From contig CASEHX010000012.1 in the NCBI GenBank assembly GCA_949287905.1, forward strand, positions 18,017 through 82,016: a stretch of DNA of 64,000 bases, in the 5' to 3' direction. The DNA comes from an uncultured Olsenella sp. GTDB taxonomy: Bacteria; Actinomycetota; Coriobacteriia; Coriobacteriales; Atopobiaceae. The stretch's first letter is position 1. Each line of letters begins with the position of its first letter. Positions 1 through 7,862 of this stretch are shown here, one piece after another. The position numbers and the translations under genes are program-made. The notes under the pieces were generated by a model. That model was not told the DNA's origin. It saw only the letters and a program-made list of their open reading frames with translations, and searched no databases.

Positions 1-2
1 AT

Positions 3-227
3 ACGGACAACCTGCTGCAGATCCTGGACACGGGCACCTATCTGATGGTGGAGGCACCCGCCGACACCCTCACTGACGATGCCCACTGGATCTTGGTGGT
101 GACCGAGGGCGCCGACGGCACCCTCACGGTCTACGACCCCACCTCTCCCGAGGTGAGCGCCCATCCGTGGGATCCTGCGACCATCGCCGGCCTGAACGAG
201 ACGCTCTACGCCCTCAGCGCCAAGTAG
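3..227 (+). CDS. C39-like peptidase, C-terminal end only (partial)
   Basis: Only the last 74 residues are in the window; the reading frame is open to the left edge. The visible part has a His-Trp followed by a hydrophobic strand (HWILVV), then a Gly-rich turn, then VYDP and a late PW. This is the layout of the second half of C39-like cysteine peptidases (PF13529 type), where that His and the Asp of the DP pair belong to the catalytic site. The catalytic Cys would lie upstream, outside the window, so the family call rests on half a domain. The gene is followed by a strong hairpin terminator and faces the phosphoglucomutase gene tail to tail. It could instead be another papain-fold protein. Confidence 0.45.
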   Translation, partial: TDNLLQILDTGTYLMVEAPADTLTDDAHWILVVTEGADGTLTVYDPTSPEVSAHPWDPATIAGLNETLYALSAK

Positions 228-288
228 TAGCAGCCGAACGGGGCGGCGTTCAGCCTCAGCCCCTTCCCCGTCTCCTTGACCCAAACAG

Positions 289-312
289 AAGGCCCCGCCG
301 AGGCGGGGCCTT
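289..312. terminator. Bidirectional intrinsic terminator
   Basis: An almost perfect palindrome with arms AAGGCCCCGCC and GGCGGGGCCTT and a minimal loop sits between two convergent genes. T-rich sequence follows it on the + strand and an A/T-rich stretch precedes it, so it can serve the peptidase-like gene and phosphoglucomutase. Confidence 0.85.
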
Positions 313-342
313 CTCGTCTTCTATGCGCTGGCTGGGAGCAGG

Positions 343-2064
343 CTACGACAGGATCGCCTCGGCGGCAGCCTGGAGCTTGTCGCGGACTGCCTCGGAGTCG
401 GCACGCGTGGCACCCTTGGAGAAGAGGTAGGCCTTGACCTTGGGCTCGGTGCCGGACGGACGGAAGATGACCTTGTTGTCGTCCTCGAGGCGGAACTCGA
501 TGACGTTGGCCGGCGGCAGGGTCTGCGGCGCCTCCTTCTGCAGGCCGGAGACCCGCGGCATCTCGGGGCCGGTGGCGTAGTCCGTCATGCCAAGGACCTT
601 GTAGCCGGCGATCTCCGCGGGCGGGTTCTCGCGCAGGCCGGCCATGATCTGGGCCATGCGGTCAGCGCCTGCCGCACCCGGGAAGGACGCGTTGACCGTG
701 CCGTTGAGATAGTAGCCGTACTTCTGGTAGAGGGCATCCATGGCCTCGTAGAGGTCCATGCCCTTCTCGGCGTAGTAGGAGGCCATCTCGACGCAGAGCA
801 TCGTGGCAACGATGGCGTCCTTGTCGCGGGCGTGCGTGCCCACGAGGTAGCCATAGGACTCCTCGAAGCCCATGAGGTAGCGGTCCTCCTCGCCCTCGTC
901 CTTGAGCTGGTCAATCTGGTCGCCGATGTACTTGAAGCCGGTGAGCACGCGCCTCATCTCAAAGCCCCAGTCGCGCGCGAGCGCGTCGGGCATGGAGGAG
1001 GAGACGATGGTGGAGACGGCTACCTTGCGCGCAACGTCCTCGCCGCGGTCCTTGGCCATCGTGGCGAGCCAGTCCATGAGCAGGACGCCCATCTCGTTGC
1101 CGGAGAGCAGGACGTAGTCGCCGTCGTGCGGGATGGCGGTGCCCATGCGGTCGGCGTCGGGGTCGGTGGCGACCACGAGGTTGGGCTTGACCTCCTCGGC
1201 GAGCTTGAGCGCGAGCTCGAGGGCCTCACGGAACTCGGGGTTGGGATAGGTGCAGGTGGGGAAGTTGCCGTCCGGTTCGGCCTGCTCGGGAACCACGGTC
1301 ACGTTCTCGACGCCGATCTCCTTGAGGATGCGGGTCACGAGCTCCATGCCCGTGCCGTTGAGCGGGGTATAGACCACGGAGTAGTCGTCAGAGGCCTTGA
1401 AGCCGGGGACGGAGACCTTCTTGATGTTCTCGATGAAGGCGTCGAGGACCTCCTCGGGCGTCCACTCGATCAGGCCCTTCTCGATGCCCTCCTCAAAGTC
1501 CATGATGTCGACGGCAAACGGGTCGACCTTGGCGATGTTGGCAGAGATCTCGGCCGCGGCCTCGTCGGTGATCTGGCCGCCGTTGTCGTTGTAGACCTTG
1601 TAGCCGTTGTAGGGCGCCGGGTTGTGGGAGGCCGTGAGCACGATGCCCGCGGAGGTGCCGAGGTGGCGCACCGCAAAGGACAGCGTGGGGACGGGCTCGA
1701 TGCGCGGGTAGACGTAGACGTGGATGCCGTTGGCGGCCAGGACGCCGGCGGCCACGCGCTGGAAGTCCTCGCCCTTGTTGCGCGAGTCGCGCGCGAGGGC
1801 GAGCGTGGGGTTCTCATAATGGGCGTTCAGGTAGTCCGCCACGCCCTGGGTTGCCTGCGCGACCACGTAGACGTTCATGCGGTTGGTGCCCACGCCGAGC
1901 GTGCCGCGAAGGCCGGCCGTGCCAAAGGCGAGGTCGCGGTAGAAGGCGTCAAAGAGCTTCTCCTCGTTGCCCTCGCGGCAGAGATCGTCGAGCTCGATCA
2001 CCAGATCGGGCTCGGTGACGTTGTCCTGCCAGGCGCTGACCTTGGCCTCGATGCTTGCGTCCAT
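343..2064 (-). CDS. pgm: Phosphoglucomutase / phosphomannomutase (alpha-D-phosphohexomutase)
   Basis: Interconverts hexose 1-phosphate and 6-phosphate in the cytosol, linking glycolysis to glycogen and envelope sugar synthesis. The 573-residue protein has the family landmarks in order: the phosphoserine loop TASHNP (Ser146), the metal loop DPDADR (residues 301-306), the sugar-binding GFEESYGYL and the C-terminal phosphate loop FRPSGTEPK. Length fits the PgcA-type subgroup (about 570-580 aa). The frame stays open further upstream, but the ATG at 2064 has GGGGGT just before it and starts at a residue typical of the family, so the longer version is unlikely. It is transcribed alone; a repeat array lies upstream and a shared terminator downstream. 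Glucose versus mannose specificity cannot be read from the sequence. Confidence 0.93.
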   Translation of the reverse strand: MDASIEAKVSAWQDNVTEPDLVIELDDLCREGNEEKLFDAFYRDLAFGTAGLRGTLGVGTNRMNVYVVAQATQGVADYLNAHYENPTLALARDSRNKGEDFQRVAAGVLAANGIHVYVYPRIEPVPTLSFAVRHLGTSAGIVLTASHNPAPYNGYKVYNDNGGQITDEAAAEISANIAKVDPFAVDIMDFEEGIEKGLIEWTPEEVLDAFIENIKKVSVPGFKASDDYSVVYTPLNGTGMELVTRILKEIGVENVTVVPEQAEPDGNFPTCTYPNPEFREALELALKLAEEVKPNLVVATDPDADRMGTAIPHDGDYVLLSGNEMGVLLMDWLATMAKDRGEDVARKVAVSTIVSSSMPDALARDWGFEMRRVLTGFKYIGDQIDQLKDEGEEDRYLMGFEESYGYLVGTHARDKDAIVATMLCVEMASYYAEKGMDLYEAMDALYQKYGYYLNGTVNASFPGAAGADRMAQIMAGLRENPPAEIAGYKVLGMTDYATGPEMPRVSGLQKEAPQTLPPANVIEFRLEDDNKVIFRPSGTEPKVKAYLFSKGATRADSEAVRDKLQAAAEAILS

Positions 2065-2237
2065 GGTGACCCCCAATTTCTCTGGGCGCGTCTGACGCGC
2101 CGAATCCACACGTATGGGATTCATTTTACCCGCTCGACGAGCGCCCTTCTCGCCAGCTTACGCGGGCGGAGGGCACACGACGGCAGACGGACGGACGCGA
2201 GGCGTGCTCGGCGCGGTCCCGTAACGACCCCACGTAA

Positions 2238-2855
2238 GCGCGCGCTTTGCGAACTGGGCTTTTGGAGGGTCGGCACGTGTCCGCGCTTAGGAAAGCCGGC
2301 CGATAGAGAGCCCGTGCGATCCCACGCTTTGGCACGAGGCCCATTGGAGGGTCCACTCGTACCCGCGCTTTGTTATTTAGCCCATTGGAGGGTCGGTGCT
2401 ATGGGGCGCTTAGACATGCACCCCATTGGAGGGTCCACTCGTACCCGCGCTTAGGGAAACGGTCCATTGGAGGACCGGCGCGGCAGAGCGCTTAGGCATG
2501 CGGCCCATTGGAGAATCCTATCGAGTTCACGCTTAGGCATGCGGCCCATTGGAGGGTCAGCGCGACAGAATGCTTACTCTTTGCAGCCGTTGGAGACCCG
2601 CCCGTACTTCTCGCCCTCCAACCCAAAGGATTGTTAAGCGTGGCGACTCCCCCACCCTCTTTTGGCGAGAAACTCTAAGCGTGTCGCGGCACGGGCACTC
2701 TAACGCCCCGTTTCCCTAAGCACACCACGACGCACGCCCTCCATCGGAGCGCTTTCCTAAGCACGCCGAGCGCCACATCCTCCAACGGAGCGCCTTCGTA
2801 AGCACGCCGAGCGCCGAGCCCCGAGCCCCCATCGGAACCGCAACTTAAGCGGAAC
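2238..2855. repeat. Convergent 41-bp-period repeat array, family A (copy 1)
   Basis: This gap between phosphoglucomutase and the rlmKL-like gene holds no convincing gene. It is filled by two short boxes, GCTTAG and TTGGAGGG, recurring every 41 bp. The C of CTTAG (or its degenerate form) falls at 2245, 2286, 2327, 2368, 2409, 2450, 2491, 2532 and 2573, nine consecutive steps of exactly 41. From about 2606 the same boxes appear reverse-complemented (CTCCAAC then CTAAGC), with TAAG at 2635, 2676, 2717, 2758 and 2799, again at 41-bp steps, and a last copy at 2846. The arms point to a centre near 2605, where GTTGGAG (2589) and CTCCAAC (2616) face each other. Sequence between boxes is variable and GC-rich. 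Confidence 0.9.
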
Positions 2856-2867
2856 GAAAGCGTCGGC

Positions 2868-5096
2868 CTACGCCTCGGACGCAGTCCGCTCCACGAGATA
2901 GGCGTGATGAATCTTGCGATTGCGCGAGAAGTCCTCGGGGATGGTCTCGTCCGTGATGTCGGTGAGGCGCACGCCGGCGCGCTCGAGCTTCTCCACGTCT
3001 GGCTTGAAGCTGCGCAGGTTGCACGAGAAGATCGCGCGACCGCCACGTATGAGCAGGCGAGAAACGCCAATGATCAGCTCGGCGTGGTCGCGCTGGACGT
3101 CGAAGGACGCCTTGCGCATGCGTGCGGAGTTTGAGAACGTGGGCACGTCACAGAAGATGAGGTCCCAGCGGTTGCGCGTGTGGCGCTGCTCGCTCACCCA
3201 CGCGAGAACGTCCGCCTGCACGAACTCGTGCTCCGGGCCGTCAAAGCCGTTGCGCGCCATGTTGCGACGCGCCCAGTCCAGGCTCGGTCGGGAGAGGTCC
3301 ACGGTCGTGGTGTGACGTGCGCCGCCATCCGCCGCGTAGACCGTCGCGGTTCCCGTATAGGCAAAGAGGTTGAGGAAGCGCTTGGATCCCTTGGTCTCCT
3401 TCATCATCTCGCGGATGCGCGAGCGCGTCTCGCGATGGTCGAGGAAGATTCCGCAGTCGTGGCGCGCATCGAAGTTGACCTCAAAGGTGAGGCCGCCCTC
3501 GTCCACGAGATGCGACCCCGCGGGCAGCTCCACACGGCTCCCGCGGCGAGAAGAGCGGTCCCGCCGCGCCTCGCGTGCGGACGCACGTCCCTCGTCCGCG
3601 TACTGCGAGCCGCCCCGGGAGCGCACGCGCACGCGCACGCTCACGTCCTGCGGCGCCACGTCGAGCACGCGCGGCGCGATCGTCAGCACGTCGAGCAGTC
3701 GCCTGCGTGCGAGCTCGGGGTCCACGCCGCGCGGGGCGGCGTACTCGGAGACCTGGAGCCAGCGCCCGGGGGTCTCGGACCCCTCGTAGAGCTCTATCGC
3801 CACCGCGTAGTCGGGCAGGTCCGCATCGTAGACGCGGTAGCAGGTCACGTCCTCGCGACGAGCCCACTTGGCGCGCAGCCTGGCGACCTTCGCAAGCCGG
3901 CGCGCAAACTGGTCGGAGGCGGGCACGAGCACGCTCGCGGTACCGCCTCCCGGAAGCTCAACAGAGGGCACGGGCGCAACGGAGTCGCTCGACTCGTAGA
4001 CGCGCACGGTCGCCGGGTCACGACCGACGATCACCTCCGTCACGGACGTGGGCACGCTGCGCAGCGAGGCGTCCGGGGCGGTGTCGCGCGAGAGAACGAC
4101 GAGCCTTCCCCCGGCATACGCCGCAAGCTCGGAGAGAGCGGCCGCCTCCGTCGCGAGCGCGGTCTCGCCCACCCACGACAGGTCCGCCACCGCAAGATGA
4201 TACGAAGGGACGGTCCCTTCGTATCCCTCCGGCTCCAGGGCGATGCCCGCGCCGCGGAGCGCCTGGCGGCAGGCCGAGAGCGCACCGGGCCTGGTGTCAT
4301 GGACGAGCAGCGAGCAGGGGTTCTTCTCGCCCGCCGATGCGCGGGCGTCAGCCTCGTCGAGAAGTGCCTGCCAGGCATCGGCGTCATGCCCTGCCCAACC
4401 GGCAAAGCCCCAGCGCGTGCGCAGCAGTCCCGGGGCGCGGTCCAGCGCCACGCCGGCCGCCTCCACGAGCATGCTGCCCTGTCCCGGCCACAGGGCCGAG
4501 AGCCTCGGCTCACCCGAGCGCACGACCTCGCCCCAGCCTCCGGCAGCGAGAAGCGCGGCAGCGTAGTCGGGGCGCAGCGAGCTCAGGCGGGCGTCTCCAC
4601 GGGCGGCGTAGCCCCGACGGAAGAGCGGCTCGCCAGCAAGGTCGATCGCCAGCGTGGCCCGCTTCCCGGAGAGGCGCACGGAGATCGTCAGGTCGGCGCG
4701 GGACGTGTCAACCAGGGGACGGGCGCCGCGGACGGAGACCAGCCGGTCCACAACCGCGTCCTTGGCGCGAAGGGCAACGAACTGGGTGTTGCGGAGCTGG
4801 GAGTTGGTGCCATGCGCGTCCACCACGAAGGTGGCTCCGGGCGCAAGGTGCTCCTCCCAGGCAACCTCGGAAACGCTCGCATAGAGCTCGTTGGCATCGG
4901 AGGCCGCCACGCGCGCCAGCACGAGCAGGACGCGCGACGCAAGCCGCGACCACAGGCACGCCCGATACGCGTCCTGAAGCTCGCCGCCAAAGCTCACCTG
5001 GCCGGCCAGCGGCCTCAGGCGGCACGCCCCCAGCGCGTGCAGCTCGTCGGCCAGCAGTCGCTCAAAGCCCTTGGGGCACGTTGCCACAAACTCCAT
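2868..5096 (-). CDS. rlmL: RlmKL-type 23S rRNA methyltransferase with degenerate N-terminal methylase
   Basis: A 742-residue protein with the layout of the fused enzyme that makes m2G2445 (RlmL half) and m7G2069 (RlmK half) in 23S rRNA. A THUMP-like region covers about residues 40-150. The C-terminal half looks intact: SAM loop NLFAYTGTATVYAA (about 574-589), TVDLSRPSLDWA, and DVPTFSNS (650-657) in place of DPPTFSNS. The N-terminal half keeps the fold-flanking sequences LRPDYAAALL, EAA...APGL, WGF..W.GHDA.AW, but where family members have DPMCGSGT it reads ALWPGQGSM (201-209), and where they have NPPYGE it reads ADLSWVGE (304-311). Both SAM and target-base motifs of the RlmL half are therefore lost, so probably only the RlmK activity remains. 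Start ATG 5096 gives the family N-terminus. Confidence 0.85.
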   Translation of the reverse strand: MEFVATCPKGFERLLADELHALGACRLRPLAGQVSFGGELQDAYRACLWSRLASRVLLVLARVAASDANELYASVSEVAWEEHLAPGATFVVDAHGTNSQLRNTQFVALRAKDAVVDRLVSVRGARPLVDTSRADLTISVRLSGKRATLAIDLAGEPLFRRGYAARGDARLSSLRPDYAAALLAAGGWGEVVRSGEPRLSALWPGQGSMLVEAAGVALDRAPGLLRTRWGFAGWAGHDADAWQALLDEADARASAGEKNPCSLLVHDTRPGALSACRQALRGAGIALEPEGYEGTVPSYHLAVADLSWVGETALATEAAALSELAAYAGGRLVVLSRDTAPDASLRSVPTSVTEVIVGRDPATVRVYESSDSVAPVPSVELPGGGTASVLVPASDQFARRLAKVARLRAKWARREDVTCYRVYDADLPDYAVAIELYEGSETPGRWLQVSEYAAPRGVDPELARRRLLDVLTIAPRVLDVAPQDVSVRVRVRSRGGSQYADEGRASAREARRDRSSRRGSRVELPAGSHLVDEGGLTFEVNFDARHDCGIFLDHRETRSRIREMMKETKGSKRFLNLFAYTGTATVYAADGGARHTTTVDLSRPSLDWARRNMARNGFDGPEHEFVQADVLAWVSEQRHTRNRWDLIFCDVPTFSNSARMRKASFDVQRDHAELIIGVSRLLIRGGRAIFSCNLRSFKPDVEKLERAGVRLTDITDETIPEDFSRNRKIHHAYLVERTASEA

Positions 5097-5172
5097 CGGG
5101 TCACCTTTCGCCCGTCACGACCTACCCTGCCATTCTCGCACGAACGACGGGCCGACGCTCTTCTCGTCCGCA

Positions 5173-5260
5173 CAACTTTTGCGGCCTCAAATCTCGGGCG
5201 AGGTTTCGGGTTTTCCCAGTTGAGCAAAAATCTCGCTCAACTTTTGCGGCCTCAAAAACG
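5173..5260. repeat. Short direct repeat in the rlmL-kup gap
   Basis: CAACTTTTGCGGCCTCAAA occurs twice 65 bp apart (starting 5173 and 5238) in the divergent gap between rlmL and kup. The gap also has two GGCGAGAAGGAC copies (5277 and 5296). A possible -10 (TACACT, 5330-5335) lies upstream of kup, without a good -35. Confidence 0.7.
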
Positions 5261-5369
5261 AAGCGGTTGACGCCGGGCGAGAAGGACCGTCACTTGGCGA
5301 GAAGGACGGCGTGGCACCCTGAGAAGCGATACACTTGTCGCGTCCGTACAACCCCGAGTTTGGAGTTCC

Positions 5370-7628
5370 ATGGCTACGAAGCTCGCGCCCCCTGCGCGCA
5401 AGGCCCGCTACACGGGCATCCCCCTCTCTGCGGCAATGATCCTCGTCACCCTAGGCGTCGTGTACGGAGACATCGGCACGAGCCCGATGTACACCCTCAA
5501 GGCGATCATCGCCGGCAACGGCGGACTCACCACCATGTCCTCCGACGTGGTCCTGGGCGCCCTCTCGCTCATCATCTGGACCCTCACGCTGATCACCACG
5601 GTCAAGTACGTGCTTGTGGCCATGAAGGCCGACAACCACAACGAGGGTGGCATCTTCGCGCTCTACAGCCTCGTCAAGCGATGCGGGCGCTGGCTCATCA
5701 TCCCGGCCATGATCGGCGGCGCCGCGCTTCTGGCGGACGGCATCCTCACCCCGGCCGTCACCGTCACCACGGCGATCGAGGGCCTGCGCACGGTGGACTT
5801 CATCTACAAGCTCATCGGAGACAACCAGGGCATCGTGGTCGCCATCGTCATCGTCATTCTCTGCATACTGTTCTTCCTGCAGAAGGCCGGCACCTCCACG
5901 ATCGGCAAGCTCTTCGGCCCCGTCATGACGCTCTGGTTCCTCTTCCTTGCCGGGGCCGGCCTCATGAACCTCGGCCTCGACCTGGGCGTCCTGCGTGCCT
6001 TCAACCCGGTGCGCGGCATCATGTTCCTGTTTGACGGCCACATCAACGCCGCCGGCATCATGGTGCTGGGCAACGTGTTCCTCTGCACCACCGGTGCCGA
6101 GGCCCTCTACTCCGACATGGGTCACGTGGGCAAGCCCAACATCTACGCCACCTGGCCGTTCGTGAAGGTCTGCCTGATTCTCAACTACCTCGGACAGGGC
6201 GCCTGGATCATCGCCAACCAGGGCAACGCGGACCTCGCCACGGTCTCCGACCTCAACCCGTTCTTCCAGATGCTCCCCGAGCAGATTCGCGTCTTCGCCG
6301 TCCTGCTCTCCACCTTTGCCGCGATCATCGCCTCCCAGGCGCTCATCACCGGCTCCTACTCCATCGTCTCCGAGGCGGTGCGCCTGGACCTCATGCCCCA
6401 CATGCGCATCAACTACCCCTCCGAGACCAAGGGCCAGATCTACATCCCGCTGGTCAACAGCATCATGTGGATCGGCTGCATCTGCGTGGTCCTGCTGTTC
6501 CAGACCTCCGCGCACATGGAGGCCGCCTACGGCCTGGCCATCACGGTCACCATGCTCATGACCACGATCCTGCTCACGGTCTACCTCTCCAGGGTGCAGA
6601 AGAAGACCGCGCTCGCCGTGCCCTTTGCCATCTTCTTTGGCGCGATCGAGTTCATGTTCTTCTTCTCGAGCCTCACGAAGTTCTTCCACGGCGGCTACGT
6701 CACCGTGATCATGAGCTTCCTCATCTTCGCGGTCATGTACGTGTGGCGTCGCGGCACCGCGGTGGAGCGCACCCAGACGGTGTTCCTCCCCGTGAACAAG
6801 TACCTCGACCAGATCTTTGACCTCTCACACGACGAGGACTACCCGTTGCTGGCCGACAACCTCGTCTTCCTCACCAACGACTCGTCCTTCGACAGGCTCG
6901 ACCGAGACATCCTCTACTCGATCCTGGACAAGCGGCCCAAGCGCGCGAAGGCCTACTACTTCCTCAACGTCCAGGTGACCGACGAGCCCTACACGCACGA
7001 GTTCATCGTCAACGACTTTGGGACGGACTTCCTCTTCAAGGTGCAGCTGCGCCTTGGCTTCAAGGTCAACCAGCGCATCAACACCTATCTCTATCAGATC
7101 GTCGCCGACCTCATGGACCGCGGCCAGCTCTCGCCGCAGAACCACAAGTACTCGATCTACCTCGAGCGCGGGCCCGTGGGAGACTTCCGCTTCTGCCTCA
7201 TCCGCAAGATGCTCTCCCCCGAGACTGACCTCTCTGGCTTTGACCAGCGCCTCATCGAGCTGAAGTACCTCATCCGTGGCTTCTGCGGATCTCCCGCGCG
7301 CTGGTACGGCCTCGAGAACTCGAGCGTCATCTTCGAGTACGTGCCGCTCTTCTCCAAGACCAAGCGCCAGCACAAGCTCTCGCGCAGGCCTCTCGAGGAG
7401 GTGGCGCCCGCGGTCGCCGCAAAGCTCGCCGAAAGCCGCAAGAACGCCGAGGACGACGAGGACATCTTCTCCGTCCACATGAAGGGCGAGCGCGAGGCGC
7501 AGGCAGAGGAGGCCATGCGCGGCCTCGTCGGCGGCGACACCGCAAGCTTCCGACCGCTCGTTATGGACGAGGAGGACGAGGAGGACGTCGACGAGGGCTC
7601 TGAGGTTCTGCAGGAGGGCGAGGAGTAG
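5370..7628 (+). CDS. kup: Kup-family low-affinity potassium:proton symporter
   Basis: Takes up K+ at the cytoplasmic membrane. The 752-residue product opens with a short cytosolic tail and the family signature GVVYGDIGTSP (about residues 30-40), then about twelve hydrophobic segments over residues 20-460, including the conserved NHNEGGIFALY loop and the GADGILTPA-like stretch. A soluble C-terminal domain of roughly 290 residues follows, as in Kup. The last 70 residues are highly acidic (runs of Glu/Asp near the end), which is a lineage-specific tail of unknown use. Length exceeds E. coli Kup (622) because of this tail and the long cytosolic domain. The ATG at 5370 is preceded by GGAG (TTTGGAGTTCC). 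Confidence 0.95.
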   Translation: MATKLAPPARKARYTGIPLSAAMILVTLGVVYGDIGTSPMYTLKAIIAGNGGLTTMSSDVVLGALSLIIWTLTLITTVKYVLVAMKADNHNEGGIFALYSLVKRCGRWLIIPAMIGGAALLADGILTPAVTVTTAIEGLRTVDFIYKLIGDNQGIVVAIVIVILCILFFLQKAGTSTIGKLFGPVMTLWFLFLAGAGLMNLGLDLGVLRAFNPVRGIMFLFDGHINAAGIMVLGNVFLCTTGAEALYSDMGHVGKPNIYATWPFVKVCLILNYLGQGAWIIANQGNADLATVSDLNPFFQMLPEQIRVFAVLLSTFAAIIASQALITGSYSIVSEAVRLDLMPHMRINYPSETKGQIYIPLVNSIMWIGCICVVLLFQTSAHMEAAYGLAITVTMLMTTILLTVYLSRVQKKTALAVPFAIFFGAIEFMFFFSSLTKFFHGGYVTVIMSFLIFAVMYVWRRGTAVERTQTVFLPVNKYLDQIFDLSHDEDYPLLADNLVFLTNDSSFDRLDRDILYSILDKRPKRAKAYYFLNVQVTDEPYTHEFIVNDFGTDFLFKVQLRLGFKVNQRINTYLYQIVADLMDRGQLSPQNHKYSIYLERGPVGDFRFCLIRKMLSPETDLSGFDQRLIELKYLIRGFCGSPARWYGLENSSVIFEYVPLFSKTKRQHKLSRRPLEEVAPAVAAKLAESRKNAEDDEDIFSVHMKGEREAQAEEAMRGLVGGDTASFRPLVMDEEDEEDVDEGSEVLQEGEE

Positions 7629-7719
7629 ACGCTCTTCTCGCCCACCCAACAGCCTGCGAGGAGCAGGCGCCCCTCTTGCCCGACCCACCGTTCGCAAGCA
7701 AAGCCCGATTCGTAACGTA

Positions 7720-7762
7720 AAACCCGACCTATGGCAGAAACCAAGTGCCATAGGTCGGGTTT
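7720..7762 (+). terminator. Long perfect hairpin with T-tail downstream of kup
   Basis: Two 17-nt arms, starting AAACCCGACC at 7720 and ending GGTCGGGTTT at 7762, are perfectly complementary around a 9-nt loop and run into TTTT. This fits an intrinsic terminator for kup. The right arm is also the first copy of the 63-bp dispersed unit described separately. Confidence 0.75.
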
Positions 7763-7860
7763 TTGCGCAGTCTAGCGAGAAGAACCGCAGGTCGCGCTTC
7801 TTGCCTCGTGCCACAGGTCGGGATTTCGCGCAGCGAGGCGAGAAGAACGGAGGGTCGCGG
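7746..7860. repeat. 63-bp dispersed repeat, family C (copy 1)
   Basis: The block CATAGGTCGGG - TTTnGCGCAG - GCGAGAAGAAC - CGCAGGTCGCG starts at 7749 and recurs from 7812 as CACAGGTCGGG - TTTCGCGCAG - GCGAGAAGAAC - GGAGGGTCGCG. Equivalent bases are 63 bp apart (GCGAGAAG at 7775 and 7838). A second locus of the same unit is at 28.6 kb. The unit fills the gap between kup and gltA, which face each other, and encodes nothing obvious. Confidence 0.75.
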
Positions 7861-7862
7861 CG

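Noticed and set aside
832..2454. 540-residue open frame on the + strand
   Set aside because: It lies antisense to phosphoglucomutase, has an unlikely Val/Gly/Asp/His-rich composition and runs into the repeat array; it is a GC-rich shadow.
3180..5270. 696-residue frame opposite rlmL, and the 819-residue frame from 3575
   Set aside because: Both are antisense to a clear family protein and have Arg/Ala/Pro-rich composition without motifs.
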